This document shows, one piece after another, positions 1-13,189 of a DNA stretch of 64,000 nucleotides (positions within the stretch are counted from its first letter, which is position 1; each line of letters starts with the position of its first letter). The stretch comes from Phoronis australis (taxonomy: Eukaryota > Phoronida > Phoronidae). Both the position numbers and the translations under genes were made by a program. The stretch is taken from positions 283,265 to 347,264 of the forward strand of contig NMRA01000027.1 in NCBI GenBank assembly GCA_002633005.1. Reading direction: 5' to 3'. The notes under the pieces were generated by a model. The model was not told the origin of the DNA, made no database searches, and saw nothing but the letters and a program-made list of their open reading frames with translations.

Positions 1-54
1 GAGAAGTGCGTTTTTGAAACGAAAAGCCTCGCAAGCTGTGGCCACTATATACAG

Positions 55-264
55 TGACTGGAGGCACTTCATCTACTGTCACCCATGCCTCCGAACGTAT
101 CCCATTGCGTGCAATTCCAAGAACTAGCAGTGATTCGCCCTGTGCTGTTGTCTCTAGCCAACAGCCTGTAAGCAGCCCTGCAGCGATGTTGAGTAGTGTG
201 AGTGAATACAGGCCCAGTTCGACACCCAGTGAAGAGGACAGTTCGTCATCCAATGAACAGATCG
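55..264 (+). CDS. possible internal or 3' exon of an unidentified plus-strand gene, partial
   Basis: A frame open from about position 18 to a stop at 357-359 reads like a disordered, Ser/Pro-rich protein segment. It can be bounded by an acceptor (TATACAG ending at 54) and a donor (ATCG followed by GTGAGC at 265). If that donor is used the piece is a 210-nt exon; otherwise it is a terminal exon ending at 359. No domain is recognisable. No partner exon was found to the right, so the rest of the gene would lie left of the window. Composition is the only support. Confidence 0.3.
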
Positions 265-359
265 GTGAGCCTAAGTTTGATAAGTTTATTGTGGACTTGT
301 ATTGGAGCTATTTGGAAGGTGCCGGGTGTGTGGCGAGGGAGTCACACGGCGGGATGTAA

Positions 360-3300
360 TCAGTTTGGGTGCTCAGATCACCCTTCAGTGGGAGAGTGTC
401 GGGGACACTCGGGCAAGTGGGACAGTTCTTCCTCTGTGCGTGAGACGATAATGAGTACACCCCAGTACGCAACAACAGCGTTGCATGTTGACTAACTCGT
501 GAGCAAAAGCAAACGACGACCGAACAATGACTGACTAGACTGCTCTCATAGTCAGACTATATGTAAAGAAATTGGCGCGAAATTCATGCCTCCCAAAACG
601 TCACTTCCGGAGTAGACGACGAGTAATTAATTAAATTAGGAAAAGCAGTAAATAAGTGAAAAAATACGTCTGGGATAATCAACGAACCTTATTTTTGCTA
701 AAAATGACATGAAAAAAGGCTGCCTTCGCCTTTAAACCTGGAAGGACGCAGTGGCCGCGCTCCCATTTGGCGCGGCATCCCAAGGCTGAACCAAGTTTGG
801 AATAACTTCAATTATCTCGGAAAAGGCGTTAGCCAATTTTCAAGCTTTAGGAAACACGCCGACAGTTCGCAATATCACACAAAAGGTGGCACAATAGTTA
901 AAATGCAAATCGTTTCAAGAAACTCACCGCAACCAGCTTCCGAAATACGAGGCACACTTTGGAAATTTCCTCCCCAAGTTTCACTTCAGTTGTCGACTAA
1001 CGATTTAAGTGTTTCAACGACCGAATCGATTTCTAACCGACACAAACATGAAGGGTCAATCGCGTTCATTCCCATCTCTTATCACTAAGAGAAACCTGCA
1101 GCGTTGTTCTTCGCCGATCGTGTGAAATGACATACAGGAACAGTGCCACTAAAGGGAGCAATACTAGTAAATTTAAAATTGTCACAAAACTTGGTGCTGT
1201 TATCTAGGTGATATTAACTTATTTGCACTAGGTAACGCCCCTGCAGCAGTGGAATCGTTCGAAAGCCATCGATAGCAACACGCATGTCAACTTTCATGAG
1301 AGGAGGATGTCAACTACACTCGAAAATAATAAAAATAGCTATTACATGGCGTACACCGAGTTACATCCATCCGAAAATGGAAAAGTGTTATCGCCTCCAT
1401 GAAGTGACATTAAACCCGCGCTTTCGGGAAAAAATCAACGTTGATTTAGGTCAATTACCGTTATAAAACTGATCTTGACTTGTTCTTTACTCAGTTTAGA
1501 AGTGAATAAATGATGAACTGGAAGTCCTTTCCAATCACAGAAACCACACCTTTTTGACAAATGAACATACAAATGAACAATTTGTGACAAACTTCTCAAA
1601 GGTAAGTAGCCTAAATCAAAACTTGGTTTGGCGACAGAAATGAAGCACAGCTTTAATGTTCAGTGCCGCTTTTAATATGACGCCATAAGCCAAATTTTAG
1701 GAAAATCCGTCAAGGAAGTACAAAGATACAGAGGAAAACGTAAAAAATGAACTTGGCACGGCGAACAGCAAAAGTCGCATTCGTCCGAAAGTTGTCGTCA
1801 CCCGTTACCACATTCATAGAAATACACTTGCAAGGATTTTAGGAGAGACAACATCAGACGCACAAAACACAACTGCCCCTTAGAAGCGCCACAGTAGTGG
1901 TGCCGCCTGAACGTCAACTTAGCTTCGTTCCAGCATCTAGCATGCAGTCGGCTTCGTGCAAGTCGAAAATACAGCCGAGTTCCTGATTGTATTCGCACGT
2001 GCGAGTTGATACTCGGATATTGAGATTATAAATATGTTGTCGTTGCTAAGTAACTTGCGTCATTTCTATGGCTAATCATGGGCAATAATAGATCGGAGCC
2101 GTCCAGTACCTACGGTCGGGTGTTAGTCACACTTTAATCCTGGTCGCATACATCCGAAAGCAAGAACGCATAGATGTTTCCTCAACAGCCAAATTTCATG
2201 AAAATCTACCCTAACTACGACAAACAGAGGCAAACGTAAAAACTACAATTGCTACAAGGGGCGCGCGACTGCAGTGAGGCCCGTCCGAACATTCCCCAGT
2301 GCCGTGTCATCCATGAAAGGAAAATGTCTGCAAAGTTTCACGAACATTCATAGGACAGTGGACCCCGAACAGTATGGCAGCATAATGCGCCTCCCTCAAG
2401 AAACACACAGACACATCGTGCACCCAAGCACAAACGCACACGCACGAACCCGCCACTATGATACACGCACACATATACACACACAAACTAATATGTGGAG
2501 GCACAAATCGGATACTAAACCTTGCTTTGGCCGGGTCTTTTAGTGATTTGTTGACTATTAAATCTACTGTAAAACGATGGTGGGTAACACTCCTCAACTT
2601 CCAACAGTTTGGAACAATTTTGAAAACTCTGCTTAATCGACAAGCATGACGAACGAGTTACAAATTGACTGTGGAGAAATACCGTCCACCCAAATACTAC
2701 ATGGTCCACTTAGCACATAATGCTTTCAACGCTATGGGAGGCATCAGCAGGAGACAATACCCGAGTCGCCAGATGGCGTGTCCGTCTCGTCCAAGATTCG
2801 GCTCACACAGAAATAATGATAAACAGCACGTCGTGGAAATCGACATTTCATGAAACCGCTCAAAAATGGTTCGATAATGCAGCAATTTACAGGAAGGTGG
2901 AATAGAAAAAATATCAAAATACAGAAATGTTCGCTTAGTATTGCTTTTGACGCTCGATTTTACAATATAATGCATGATTTTTTTAATGAAAATGCCGGAC
3001 CTGGTTGCATGTGGAGATAACCTGACCGGATCTATTAAGATAATGCGATAGTGTTGGATTAAGGAATTGATGGCTCATCTAAAACTGCCAAACAACATGT
3101 CCTGGAAATGGAGCACAATTTGTGAGTTCACTCAAAAATAGTTCGACAATGAAACAATAAACTAGTAATGGAATTAAGGTGAAGAGATATAGCCCAGTTA
3201 TCAAAAGCGAAAATGATCGCTTGGCATTGCATTTGACGTCCGATATTACAAGATACTGTCATGCTCTTCTCGCATGGAAATACGCACGTGCAGACAATCC

Positions 3301-5930
3301 GACCGGATCCAAGTAAGATAATACACGCCAGTTTTGACTTACGAAGTACACGAAGAACGCCAGCATAGGGCGAAATCACCAACAGGGTTTAGTATCCATT
3401 GAAATTGTTAAGTAATGAAGTCCTCGAAGTAAACACCATACAATCCCGATTTCGCAATAATTTCGACAGATTCAATGTCGTCGTTTTTACAAACCATCAT
3501 TTGGCAAAAGTCTACATGTTATCAAGGATTCACAGTGTTGGTGGAACTTAATTAGCGCTTTTAAGCAAACTAACATGAGAGCGCTGCGATAACATACATG
3601 TTGTTAACAGGTTCGCCATCGTGTTTACTGTAAAACGCAAACAGGATAAAAAATTGCTCTGGTACACGTACGTCTTATAACAAAAGATACACACATTACC
3701 ACCTGGGTTGTGAGTCATTCTCTGAACTTCTTGAACTCCAAACAACGTAACTTGGCTGGGGGGAGCAAAGGGCGGACAGACTCATAGTCTACATGATCAT
3801 TGCCCGAAGGGTACTTGACAAATCGACACAATTTAGACAATGAAGATTATGAATCACGTCCAAGGGAAATTCCCCGACATCACCATTCACCGTCGCTATC
3901 ACAATAATTATGACAACATTCTGCAGCTTTTTGACTGAACTGTGCGGCGACAAAATTTTCGTGAAAAGCCAAAACGTACCCCGTTCAATTGCTTTACGAA
4001 GTCCTCAGATGACGCTTCCAATAATTACCACAATAGCAGCGTTCCCATGTATTTCGAAATCCCGGAGATATTTAAAAAAAAGTTTGATCTTAGCTACGTT
4101 CACACATTCAAACAATAAAAAGCACCCTCTTCGCGTGAGTGATTTTTCTATTTTAGATAAAAGAGTAACACATGTTCAACAGGAATAAAAATAGCACCAA
4201 ACAAAACTAGGCAATACCTTTATTACTCGAGACATAAATTTAAATTTCTTACAAAAACAACAGCAATTGTTCCGCGCAAGCGTCGGTAAAACGGATCCCG
4301 ATATCTCCCGATGTCGGCAATAAGCCGAGCAACATGTACTACTTACTGCTGAGTGAATCGTGCAGACAAAGACACGAGTTAGTCTGGCAAACCTCACAGG
4401 GACTGATCGCACATCACATCAATCACGCATTGACGTAGCACGCAATGCATCAAGCGATCAGTGCTACTGCATGAATTGGCAAGCACAAAAATACGCTAAT
4501 AGAATTAGTATGTGCCTTTGCCCTTACTTCAGAACGAAAAATTCCCAGCAACCACAAATCATGCACGTCACGGGAGTACTTAAGATCAACAGAACCGCTG
4601 CGAACGCACGAGAGCAAGAATATCGGCATTTTCTTCAAGAACGAATCTTAAAAAAGCGCTAATTAAATATTGAAGTCTCACATGTCATTACCCCCAGAAA
4701 CTCTTCTTACTTCACAAGCTACGGGGAGAAATAAAAAAATGCGGGGTTTGTAAGACGTGACCTATCACTTCTAGACAACCCACAACGCCGTTGAAATGAA
4801 ACTGTAATTTGTCATCACCATTTCCGACAGATTGTGAAGGCGTTTCCCATGACAACAAGGTAGCTGATAAGAAATGCCCTTGAAAAAGTGCGCGTTCCAC
4901 AGGCTGTTTTTCGCATTGCTTGTGGCTTGCATAGCAAATGTGAAATGCACAGGCAATACGTAGTTTGGATATTTGTTGCATGAGTCACGAACGATGAGCA
5001 GATTGCATGTTATACCATCACAATGGGTCAATCCCATAGATCACATGAATTAGCGATTTGGCCGACTTTCAAGTCGCCCGGGAGAAAGAGTAGAAATAAC
5101 ACGCGAATTGGCATCCGCTCAAAAATGACGACCGTTTTTTTATCATTGCATGCAAATACGACATGTAGGAAGACTGCATTGGTTTCGAATATTAGTTTTT
5201 GGTGTGTAACAGTACGAGTGTATCAGAGTCAGTGCAGATATCTAGCACTGGCAGTTTGTAATTAATGTACATCAATTAAACTACCGTTCTTAACTGCAGT
5301 TCTAGGTAGGGACGCGTAGCCAACAACATAGCCGAACGCAGTAACTCAGTTGTCTCTCAAATAACATTTTCTGAAAATTTTGTTAACAATGAAGGCTTTT
5401 GTGAATAACAGCGGATTTTTTTTCGCTAAAAAGTGACCCAGTTGAGCGGTACAATTTGACCGTACCTTGTGAACGAGAGCACCAATGAGGGCACCGCATG
5501 TATTGCAATAAAGCCTCCCAAGACCCTTCAATAAATAAATTACAAGCTAAATGACTGTCGTCAGCCCCGTGATTGCTGGTTGACAAGGCTACAGACAATT
5601 CGCCCAGTCAGTTCATGATTAGATGTCAGAAATTAGTATTTCGATTGCTCACAAGTACGTGATACACTTTAACAACAAAAGGTCATGTTGATGATAGCTT
5701 TAATAATGCTAGTATTGTGTGCGGCTGAGCATCGTAACGAGTCACCAATAGTCCATACAAGCCGAGTTTGGCAACTCGCACTAACACACCAGGGGCGGTA
5801 CACAACACATCCGATATCTTGAACACAAGTTTTATGAATGGGGTGCTAGATGAACTCGGAGGGAACTAGTATACACAGACAGGGCACAATAAATAAAAGA
5901 AAACACGTATATATTAGGTGTCAGATTCTT
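360..5930. other. repeat-rich intergenic region, no supported gene
   Basis: I see no exon here that I would defend. About 1620-2350 holds degenerate copies of the module family seen better at 13.8-15.5 kb and 54-55.2 kb, recognisable by phrases like CCAAATTTCATGAAAATC. About 2400-2490 is a CA-rich stretch. About 2830-3350 is a diverged tandem duplication. Open frames of 60-100 codons occur on both strands without splice or homology support. Confidence 0.5.
2830..3350. repeat. diverged tandem duplication, about 275-bp unit, two copies
   Basis: CTCAAAAATGGTTCGATAATG-like sequence near 2859 recurs near 3131, and CTGACCGGATC near 3021 recurs near 3299, in the same order and orientation with an offset of 272-279 bp. 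The copies are strongly diverged. Confidence 0.5.
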
Positions 5931-5931
5931 A

Positions 5932-7632
5932 CTACGCTTTCTCCTTTTTCAAGTTCATTGTTTGTCCTGCCTCGTACTCTTCCCCCAGAATAGTGGCAAT
6001 CTCCCCATGCATGAACGCCCAAGGCACGCTGGAGCCGAGAAGAGGACATCTCTTGCCGCTTGGGCAGTAAACCTCTGACCCGGCGCCTTGTCGGCGTATA
6101 CTTTCCTTCGAACACGGGAAACAGAACTTGTGGTCGGCCACTGAAGGGCACTGGACGAAATGTGTGTCCTCCAGTCTTTGTTGGCACAGAGTGCATTTTA
6201 AGGACTCACTCCCGACAGAGTCGGAACTCGGCTCGCGAGCGCGCGATCTGCTCGGAGGACTACCCACCGGCGTAGTTTTTCTGTCCGATGGACTTCCGGT
6301 CACAGGCAGATGATCGGTAACAGACATCAAGGCTGCCATAGGTGAGCGTCCGTGGTTGGCTTGGTCCGGTGGGCTTGAACCACTACCAGGAGAGACAGAT
6401 GAAGAGCTGATAGAAGCAGGTGCGGAGGGGAAGCCGGCTGAAGCAATCGTAAGCTTCAATGCTTCAGCTTGACTTTGCATCCACTGCTGCCTCTTATGTT
6501 GCTCGTCCACTGACCTCATGGACGTCCCAGCGTCAAGAGAATCAGGCGAAGCCTTACGTTTGCGACAGTCCATTACCCCGCGACTTGGGGGTTTGGGCAG
6601 GGGCGCTCGACTCATATTTACGACGGGGTTGGGCAGAACAGGAAACCGCTTGTCAAGATGGGGTACTGGCAAAAAGTCTTTGTTCACAGATTCTTTGAAA
6701 AATCGCACCGACTCCGGCAACATGTCACCAAGCAGCCTCCAATCACCGGACTCGAACTTAACTTCATATTCCAAGTATTTAAAACCAGAAGAAAGCCCTT
6801 TCCCAAAATCCTTTAGACAGTCATGGTACATTTGTTTTGCAACACCGGAAGCACTGTTATACACAGTTCCCGAACCCGTCGGGTATTCCACGAATATTTT
6901 CAATTCGAAATCCGAACCTGGTTTTGCCATTGCATCAAAAGCAAAAACGCGACCAACTAGGCCATGTTCCTTCTTAAAACGCACGTCAAACGGGACGCAC
7001 TTCGAAAGTGTCATAAGAGTCTCACGCACAATTTCCGGTTGGGAAGGTGACGACACGGTTTTTCTGTCGTCTGAAACTTCATTCACATCTTCGGTTTTCC
7101 TTCCAGGTTTCGAAGCAGCGTTCAAATGACCTACGGACTGAGTAAGTACTGGCGGTGCTCTTGTTTGACCGGCAGTGCTCAAAGCCAGACCCGCGGCTGG
7201 TTGGCCGCGTGATAGTACCCCATTCTGTAGCCTCCATTCCTCGTCCGGTCGGTGGAGCGGCAAATGTGTTCCATGTTGACGGAAGTCAGGCAAGGAGATG
7301 TCACGATGGCCACGAACATCGTACGGGTTTAACCTGTCGTTTGGCTTAAAATGAATTGGTTTTGACCCGGTCGTAACACCTGTAGTGGGCGGTACAGAGA
7401 TGGTGTGCTGTGGAGCCTTCCGAGCCTCGTGAAACCCATGCGCACGCTTCATCTGTCTGGCTGACTCAATCACCATTTCTATGCGGTCGGCACCCTCGTA
7501 GTTCACGCAACCGCGGCACACCGGTTCGGAAAAATCGTGCAGCATTGCCCACGGTGTACGCGGCAAGTCACACAAATAACAGTGCTGTCTCTGAGACCGT
7601 TGAGGAATCGGCCCAACACTTGGCTCAAACAT
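5932..7632 (-). CDS. IRF2BP: IRF2BP family transcription co-regulator, intronless, complete
   Basis: This single-exon protein of 566 residues belongs to the interferon regulatory factor 2-binding protein family (vertebrate IRF2BP1, IRF2BP2, IRF2BPL). These are nuclear co-repressors that bind IRF2, NFAT and other factors and have RING-type E3 activity. The N-terminal C4 zinc finger is seen at Cys18, Cys21, Cys39 and Cys42, within CYLCDLP...PWAM..DFSE..CRGCVN.EGADRIE. A conserved middle block at about 199-315 contains [18 protein letters not shown]. The C-terminal RING-like finger uses Cys480, Cys483, Cys495, His501, Cys504, Cys507, Cys523 and Cys529 and continues into [16 protein letters not shown]. 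The linker (320-478) is Ser/Pro-rich. The start is chosen because the finger follows 17 residues later, as in relatives. The intronless state matches human IRF2BP1 and IRF2BPL. An ATTAAA-type polyadenylation signal may lie at 5704-5699 on the minus strand. A single invertebrate copy would be the pre-duplication orthologue. Confidence 0.95.
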   Translation of the reverse strand: MFEPSVGPIPQRSQRQHCYLCDLPRTPWAMLHDFSEPVCRGCVNYEGADRIEMVIESARQMKRAHGFHEARKAPQHTISVPPTTGVTTGSKPIHFKPNDRLNPYDVRGHRDISLPDFRQHGTHLPLHRPDEEWRLQNGVLSRGQPAAGLALSTAGQTRAPPVLTQSVGHLNAASKPGRKTEDVNEVSDDRKTVSSPSQPEIVRETLMTLSKCVPFDVRFKKEHGLVGRVFAFDAMAKPGSDFELKIFVEYPTGSGTVYNSASGVAKQMYHDCLKDFGKGLSSGFKYLEYEVKFESGDWRLLGDMLPESVRFFKESVNKDFLPVPHLDKRFPVLPNPVVNMSRAPLPKPPSRGVMDCRKRKASPDSLDAGTSMRSVDEQHKRQQWMQSQAEALKLTIASAGFPSAPASISSSSVSPGSGSSPPDQANHGRSPMAALMSVTDHLPVTGSPSDRKTTPVGSPPSRSRAREPSSDSVGSESLKCTLCQQRLEDTHFVQCPSVADHKFCFPCSKESIRRQGAGSEVYCPSGKRCPLLGSSVPWAFMHGEIATILGEEYEAGQTMNLKKEKA

Positions 7633-7699
7633 TTTCGCCGATTTTCTCTCAACAATTCCAGAAAATAACAGCGTGAACTCCTATACACAAAACCCCAAC

Positions 7700-10600
7700 T
7701 TCGTTCACCATTCTCTGAATGACTTAGCGCATGCGTGATAGGCGCCTAAATAACATAAACATTCCAACATATCACGTGTTGTGTCTGGACGGGTTAACAC
7801 TTTATGAATGAAATGACGCGACTGGCTTATGTGAACTCGTTCTTTGGTTGGCTGATTCCAAAGGTTGAACCGGTTGATACGCACACACACAAACATACAT
7901 GCCTATAGCCGGAAAGTCGTATCACGTATCTAAGCTGCGGCGTTTTCTCCGTTGCTTAGAACTGGCTGCCACAAAATCCCAGTTTCATCATAACATTTCA
8001 GTCACGCAAGCGCAGCAAGGATCTATCTAGACAAGGGCTCTAATTTGCTAAATCGATTTTTAGCAAAGACACGTGCCACAGACGAGAGGAAATGCACACC
8101 TCCCACGTAGTTGTGTTTTATAACCGGGATTAAATATCGGTGCGACGCACTCAGCGACGTGCGTCAGATAATAAATTTAATTAGACACCGCACGATCAAA
8201 AACTGAATCTCAAAAAAAAAAACGATTTGACTACACGGGTTAAGCTATGCGCGATAGCCCATTTTTTCAAGGGGCACTCGTGTCCGTCTGCTTAGGTTCG
8301 TTTCCTTTAGCACGCCCACGATTGTAATTTGTAGTCACACAAAAATGAAAAGAATGCGATGTGAGGTGGATCTCAATAATTGAAACCACAGACCGATGGC
8401 AAGCGCAGCCCTCTAGCTATAATTAGTACGCATCGATATTTACCATCTATATACATTTGCTACATGCATCGATACGTAGTTGTGCATCTTTTGTATTTTG
8501 AGAAGCATGACGTATTTCATGGAGTAATCCATTATAACATGCAGTCGAACACAGTGAAAGCTTCAATCTCGGAACTTCAAGCATAGAACTCAATTCAAAC
8601 AGCAGTCAATAAACTACATAGGAAAACATAGCTTTGGTGATGTCCATCTTGTTCGTGAATCGATTTATGCGATATTAGTAACAGCTAGTGACGTAATTCA
8701 CTCAAAGAGAAAATGATACGCAAAGTTAACAACGCCGACCTCCAAATCCTCACACAAATAGGTCTACGATTGTACCCGTCCCCATGAAAATTCCCCGCCA
8801 GATAAATAAATTTGCCCGATAATGTTACCAGAGCGACCAAGAATGTGCAGAGCACCTGACGTCATAACCTTATTTATTTGGAGCGATGCCAGTGGTGATT
8901 ACACCTGCTACCGCTGATTCCCTGATTTCAACCCGAGGTCATACGTTAAGAATTTTTAGCAAAACCACGTGTAAGTATGCCAGCAAGGAGGGAATCCCGT
9001 CATGATGTGTGCTCGTTATAATTAAGGAAACTGCACAATCTCGTCCCGTCTTCGGTCACTACACGGTGTAAATTTTCAAAGTAATACCGCTGGTGGACCA
9101 GAGACATAAAAATGAGTCGCTAAGACTGACAGATACCAAAACTTTTCAACGATTCACAATGTGCAGAAAGTTTATGAAGGCTAAGTGGATTGATTTCAAA
9201 ACCAGTGAAAACATTGACGAATCTTTACACGGCTAATCCGAGCTATTATGTGTCGTGACCCTCCCCCGTGACTGCTTAACAATATTTGGAAATTGCTTAC
9301 GATTTGATGAAGTATTATATGAATACAATTTGCCATGAGAAAATCGTCTCCGGGGTTAAACTTCCTTTTCCATAATGCGATTATTCAGCACTCTTGAAAA
9401 TAGCACAAAACGACGTCCACAAAGTTTATAATCCTAACGAAAACGACTATAGCAAACTCGAGCTGGATAAATACCCAAAGTTGAAAATTTGTTATTAAAA
9501 ATCTCTAAAAAAGTCATCAGTGCATTTAATTATGTTCCTAAAACAAAAATATCGACAGCTTTGAGAATTGTCTAATGCAACGTTACGTTCTGAAATGTTC
9601 AGTTCTGATAAAGTTCTGCAAACCACGTTCGTAATACCGTGACGGACTCAAATTTTTCGTGGGCATGCATTCGTGGCCATACTACAGTCGTGGTATGACG
9701 ACAGACAAAAGCGGCAGGATTTAATGATAACGCCTAGTCGATAATATATTTTGAACTCTTGCCAAGATCTATTTTCTGAGCCCGTGGGCGTAGGATTTCA
9801 CAGTGCGGTTGAGACAGCTGAGTGTTTCCTGGTCATGGGATCACCGGACGTCAGTAAATCATGCTGTGGTTTTTAACCGGGGGGTACTCGTAGGGGAGGT
9901 ATTCAAGACGTGCAGCTGAGTGGACCTTCGAAAGGGTGCTTGTTCATACAAAATTACTCTTGTTAAAGGTTAATTTTATGGACAACAGCAATCCGCACAA
10001 GAAATTCCTACATTTAGATATGTTGCGTCTCGGTAAAAATTATAGTTCAAAATTGATTGTAGGATCTGAATTCAATAAAGAAATATCTTGGTGGTTCACG
10101 TCCCTTGAAAAAGAATGGTAGTATGTGAAACATCAGCAAGAGTCAAAATTTTCTCAGAAATCACTAACAACAAATGAGTGCTTCGTATGGTGAGGACAGT
10201 GTGGATTTGCATCTTGCACACCACACAAATGGGAGAGCCACCTAACGGCGCCCCTGTCAAACATATCGTCGAAAATGTCTAAGGAGTTATGTTACGTCGC
10301 GGAGATCTTGGCCACATAAAATCAATCATGTCACTATTTCACCCTTCATAAAACAGTGACACAGAGTTCAATAGACTAGACTTGATCGTCAAGCGCATAA
10401 CCAGATAAATGATTGTTGGATAACTCGGGTATGATGACCTAATTCTAGTGAATTAAAGCATCCATTCACTTCCAAGGCACTTGTCTCCATATAATACAAA
10501 TAATACATTTTTAAAGCTACTCTTGCTATTTTGGTCGATGAAAAAGATCGAGTCTATGTCCCGATTGTTATGACATTTCAAAAGTTATCCCGAGCCCTGT

Positions 10601-13150
10601 GTGAATTTGATTTATTACCTTGCAATTTCCGGGGGGGTAATGAAAATCTATCGTGCACGTGCTGTTGAGATCATAAAAACTTTTGAAAGGCAGCCAGAAA
10701 TCCAAAATACAACTAAAAATGTCCAACAAAAATTGTTACTGTGCCATAGAAAATCGATGACCTATTTAAAGCAAGATTCTCGCAATAGCAGGTTCTTACT
10801 TTACTTCAACGAAAATGAATTGGAAAATCTCATTTACTTTAAAACGCAATAAGCATTTTACAATACTGACAAAATCGACCCCATATTCCCTACCATGAAT
10901 GGATTCAATTTACGTTGTCAACAAAAACATCTAAACCATCAGCGCGAATAAAGAAAATGCCCTCGAGTTTATTGGGTTTGGCTAACCCTAACATTCCAAA
11001 ATCGAAAACGGTGCATTGGCCGACTTGAGTCGGTAACAGAAACGGCATCCTGTCGTAACAAGAATAATAATGGGACCGAATAATGAAAGTACATGTCTAG
11101 TTCAATCTTCGAACCAACTGTCACAAATAATTAATCTTTCATTGACACGAAGCCCGGGTCAGCGACTAGGCTTGAAGATTAGTAAATCCTCACGTAGGAA
11201 AAGGTAACACAAAAGATGAACAGGCCCAAGCTTACTTTTTCAAACATTTTGCGAATTATGTCATAATTGGGGACAGGTTGCGTTTCCTGAAATGCGCGGA
11301 ACTTGGGAAGACGAAGTGCAACAGAATCTAACGGCTCTAAACCCAGTAACCATGGTAACCACTACAGAAAACCACACTGCTGACTTACAGAACACTTTTC
11401 TCCACCCACATCTGTTTTGTGGAACAATGTACCAGCCGACATATAACATTGAGTTTCCATCTGGAGGTCTCCAGGGACGGAGCACTCTACTAGTTAAACC
11501 CGACACAATACACTCTTATGCACTTTGCACACACTTGTTTCTCATAACGCCAGTTTGTACATGTACTGTAACAAGCAACAGTTAGGTGACATAGGCTAGG
11601 GCTACAGACACACAAATGTGAAGGCTAAAGGGTTCTTAAACGAGTATATGGAATTCCAAGTATGTCAGTAGGTAACGCGTAAACGTTTTAACTTTACGCG
11701 GGCATGTTATACAGGTTTTACGCGTGAGCGCCTGCATGTTTTACACGTTTACGAGTTATGCTAACTTTTAAATTGATGCGACTTACGATTCCCGAGCCAA
11801 TGAACTGAGGCACTACATTCACAAGATGACGTCGATAATCGTGTAATTAATACTTGACCCCTACACTAACGTGTAAAATTCAGACTTTGTACACGAGAAT
11901 GGCTGACAAGCGACGAATTGGCGACATTTTGGAAGAACTGTAGGGGCATAGTGTACACAACTCCCCATGTCAATGTGTAGGAAGGACTGTCATTCGACAC
12001 GCATTTCATGTCATTCACACGACTTAGGGTTAATTAAGCGCCTTTCGGGGTTGGATTGAAGTGCGTTCGGCGGTCGTGTTAACTCGTCTTCGCAGCACCT
12101 TAACCCGTTACAAAAATATTAACGTGTAAACGAGTCAACAAGAACCCTTTGGCGTTTCTAAGTAACAGTTAGGTGAAACCATCTTTGGTGAAACAGGCTG
12201 CGGTTACGGACACACGGGTAACAAGTAACAGTTAGGTGATACAGGCTAGGGTTACAGACGCACGCGCAACACCGTGCTCTTAAACGTAGGATCGGAATAT
12301 TTAGTGCTTAATCGATTGTGCAAAATGAGTATGAAGGAGTCCTCCAACTGCTTGCTTCCTCGTGTCATGGTATATAGGTTTTAAAAACAGACATGAGCTG
12401 CCCAAATACCTCAGACCTGCTCTAAACTTTAACTAAACCCCCCAACCAATACACAATCTTTGATTTAGACCATTGATCATAAAACATCTGGTCTCAAAGT
12501 GTTCCTTAAACGGACCCTAAACCCTGTTTTGGTGTTTTCAACTAATCCTTGTTCTGTCACCTGCTAATGGGTCATTGGTGTCCCACTGAGTAATAAAAGC
12601 AGGATTGAACTAAAAATTCCTGCTTTCTGTGTCACAGATTGGATTGGGATATTTTTGGTTCTTGGCAGGTGGTCTTGTGCAACACTTCTAAAAGAAGCTC
12701 ACCCTCGCCTATTTAGCAGACTTGTAAGGAATTTTCAATTTTTTATCCAAACGTTTGAGGGTTGTCATGGGTTAGGTAGCATTTCTATTTTATTCCAGAA
12801 ATTAAGTAAATGGAAAAGTTGTTTTTAATGTATGTTCGTAAGCCAAAACCGGGTTTATCCCTTTAATGAAATAACACTTATTTCCAAAGACTAAATCAAA
12901 GTGCCCGGTTTTCAAAAATGGCATTTCGAGAGGCTAGGCATGGCACTTTTTCCAGTGGCTGATCAAGGGAGCACTTCCGTCTAATTCACTGCCTATATGA
13001 CAATTGTAAACCAGGGCCCTCAATACCTTGATTTTGGAGCAGAATATTGGCCCCATTCTTCTGGGAAATTTTTTAAACCTGGTTAAAAACGAAATTAGAA
13101 TTAGGTACTTTATCCTAATAAAATGTCTCACACATTTTTTGTTGTGGTAG
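7700..13150. other. intergenic or very long intron, no supported gene
   Basis: AT-rich sequence without a convincing exon on either strand. The downstream exons of TALPID3 were looked for on the minus strand, in particular its conserved helical block after the Pro-rich segment, and were not seen. The 11.57-12.26 kb interval is a repeat cluster described separately. A pair of overlapping frames at about 11261-11585 (both strands) has no recognisable domain. Confidence 0.4.
11624..12156. repeat. probable terminal-inverted-repeat element (MITE-like), about 530 bp
   Basis: The left end AAAGGGTTCTTAAACGAGT and the right end, which reads AAAGGGTTCTTGTTGACTCGT on the other strand, form imperfect terminal inverted repeats. 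ACGCGTAAACG and ACGTGTAAACG palindromic phrases lie inside. A flanking phrase (AACAGTTAGGTGA...CAGGCTAGGGTTACAGAC) occurs at about 11578, 12163 and 12226, so the surroundings are repetitive too. Confidence 0.4.
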
Positions 13151-13189
13151 GATTCTTATTTCTGTTAGCGGAATATATACACCCCGATT

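Noticed and set aside
2307-2597. 96-codon minus-strand frame
   Set aside because: Contains the CA-repeat translated as CVCVC; no homology.
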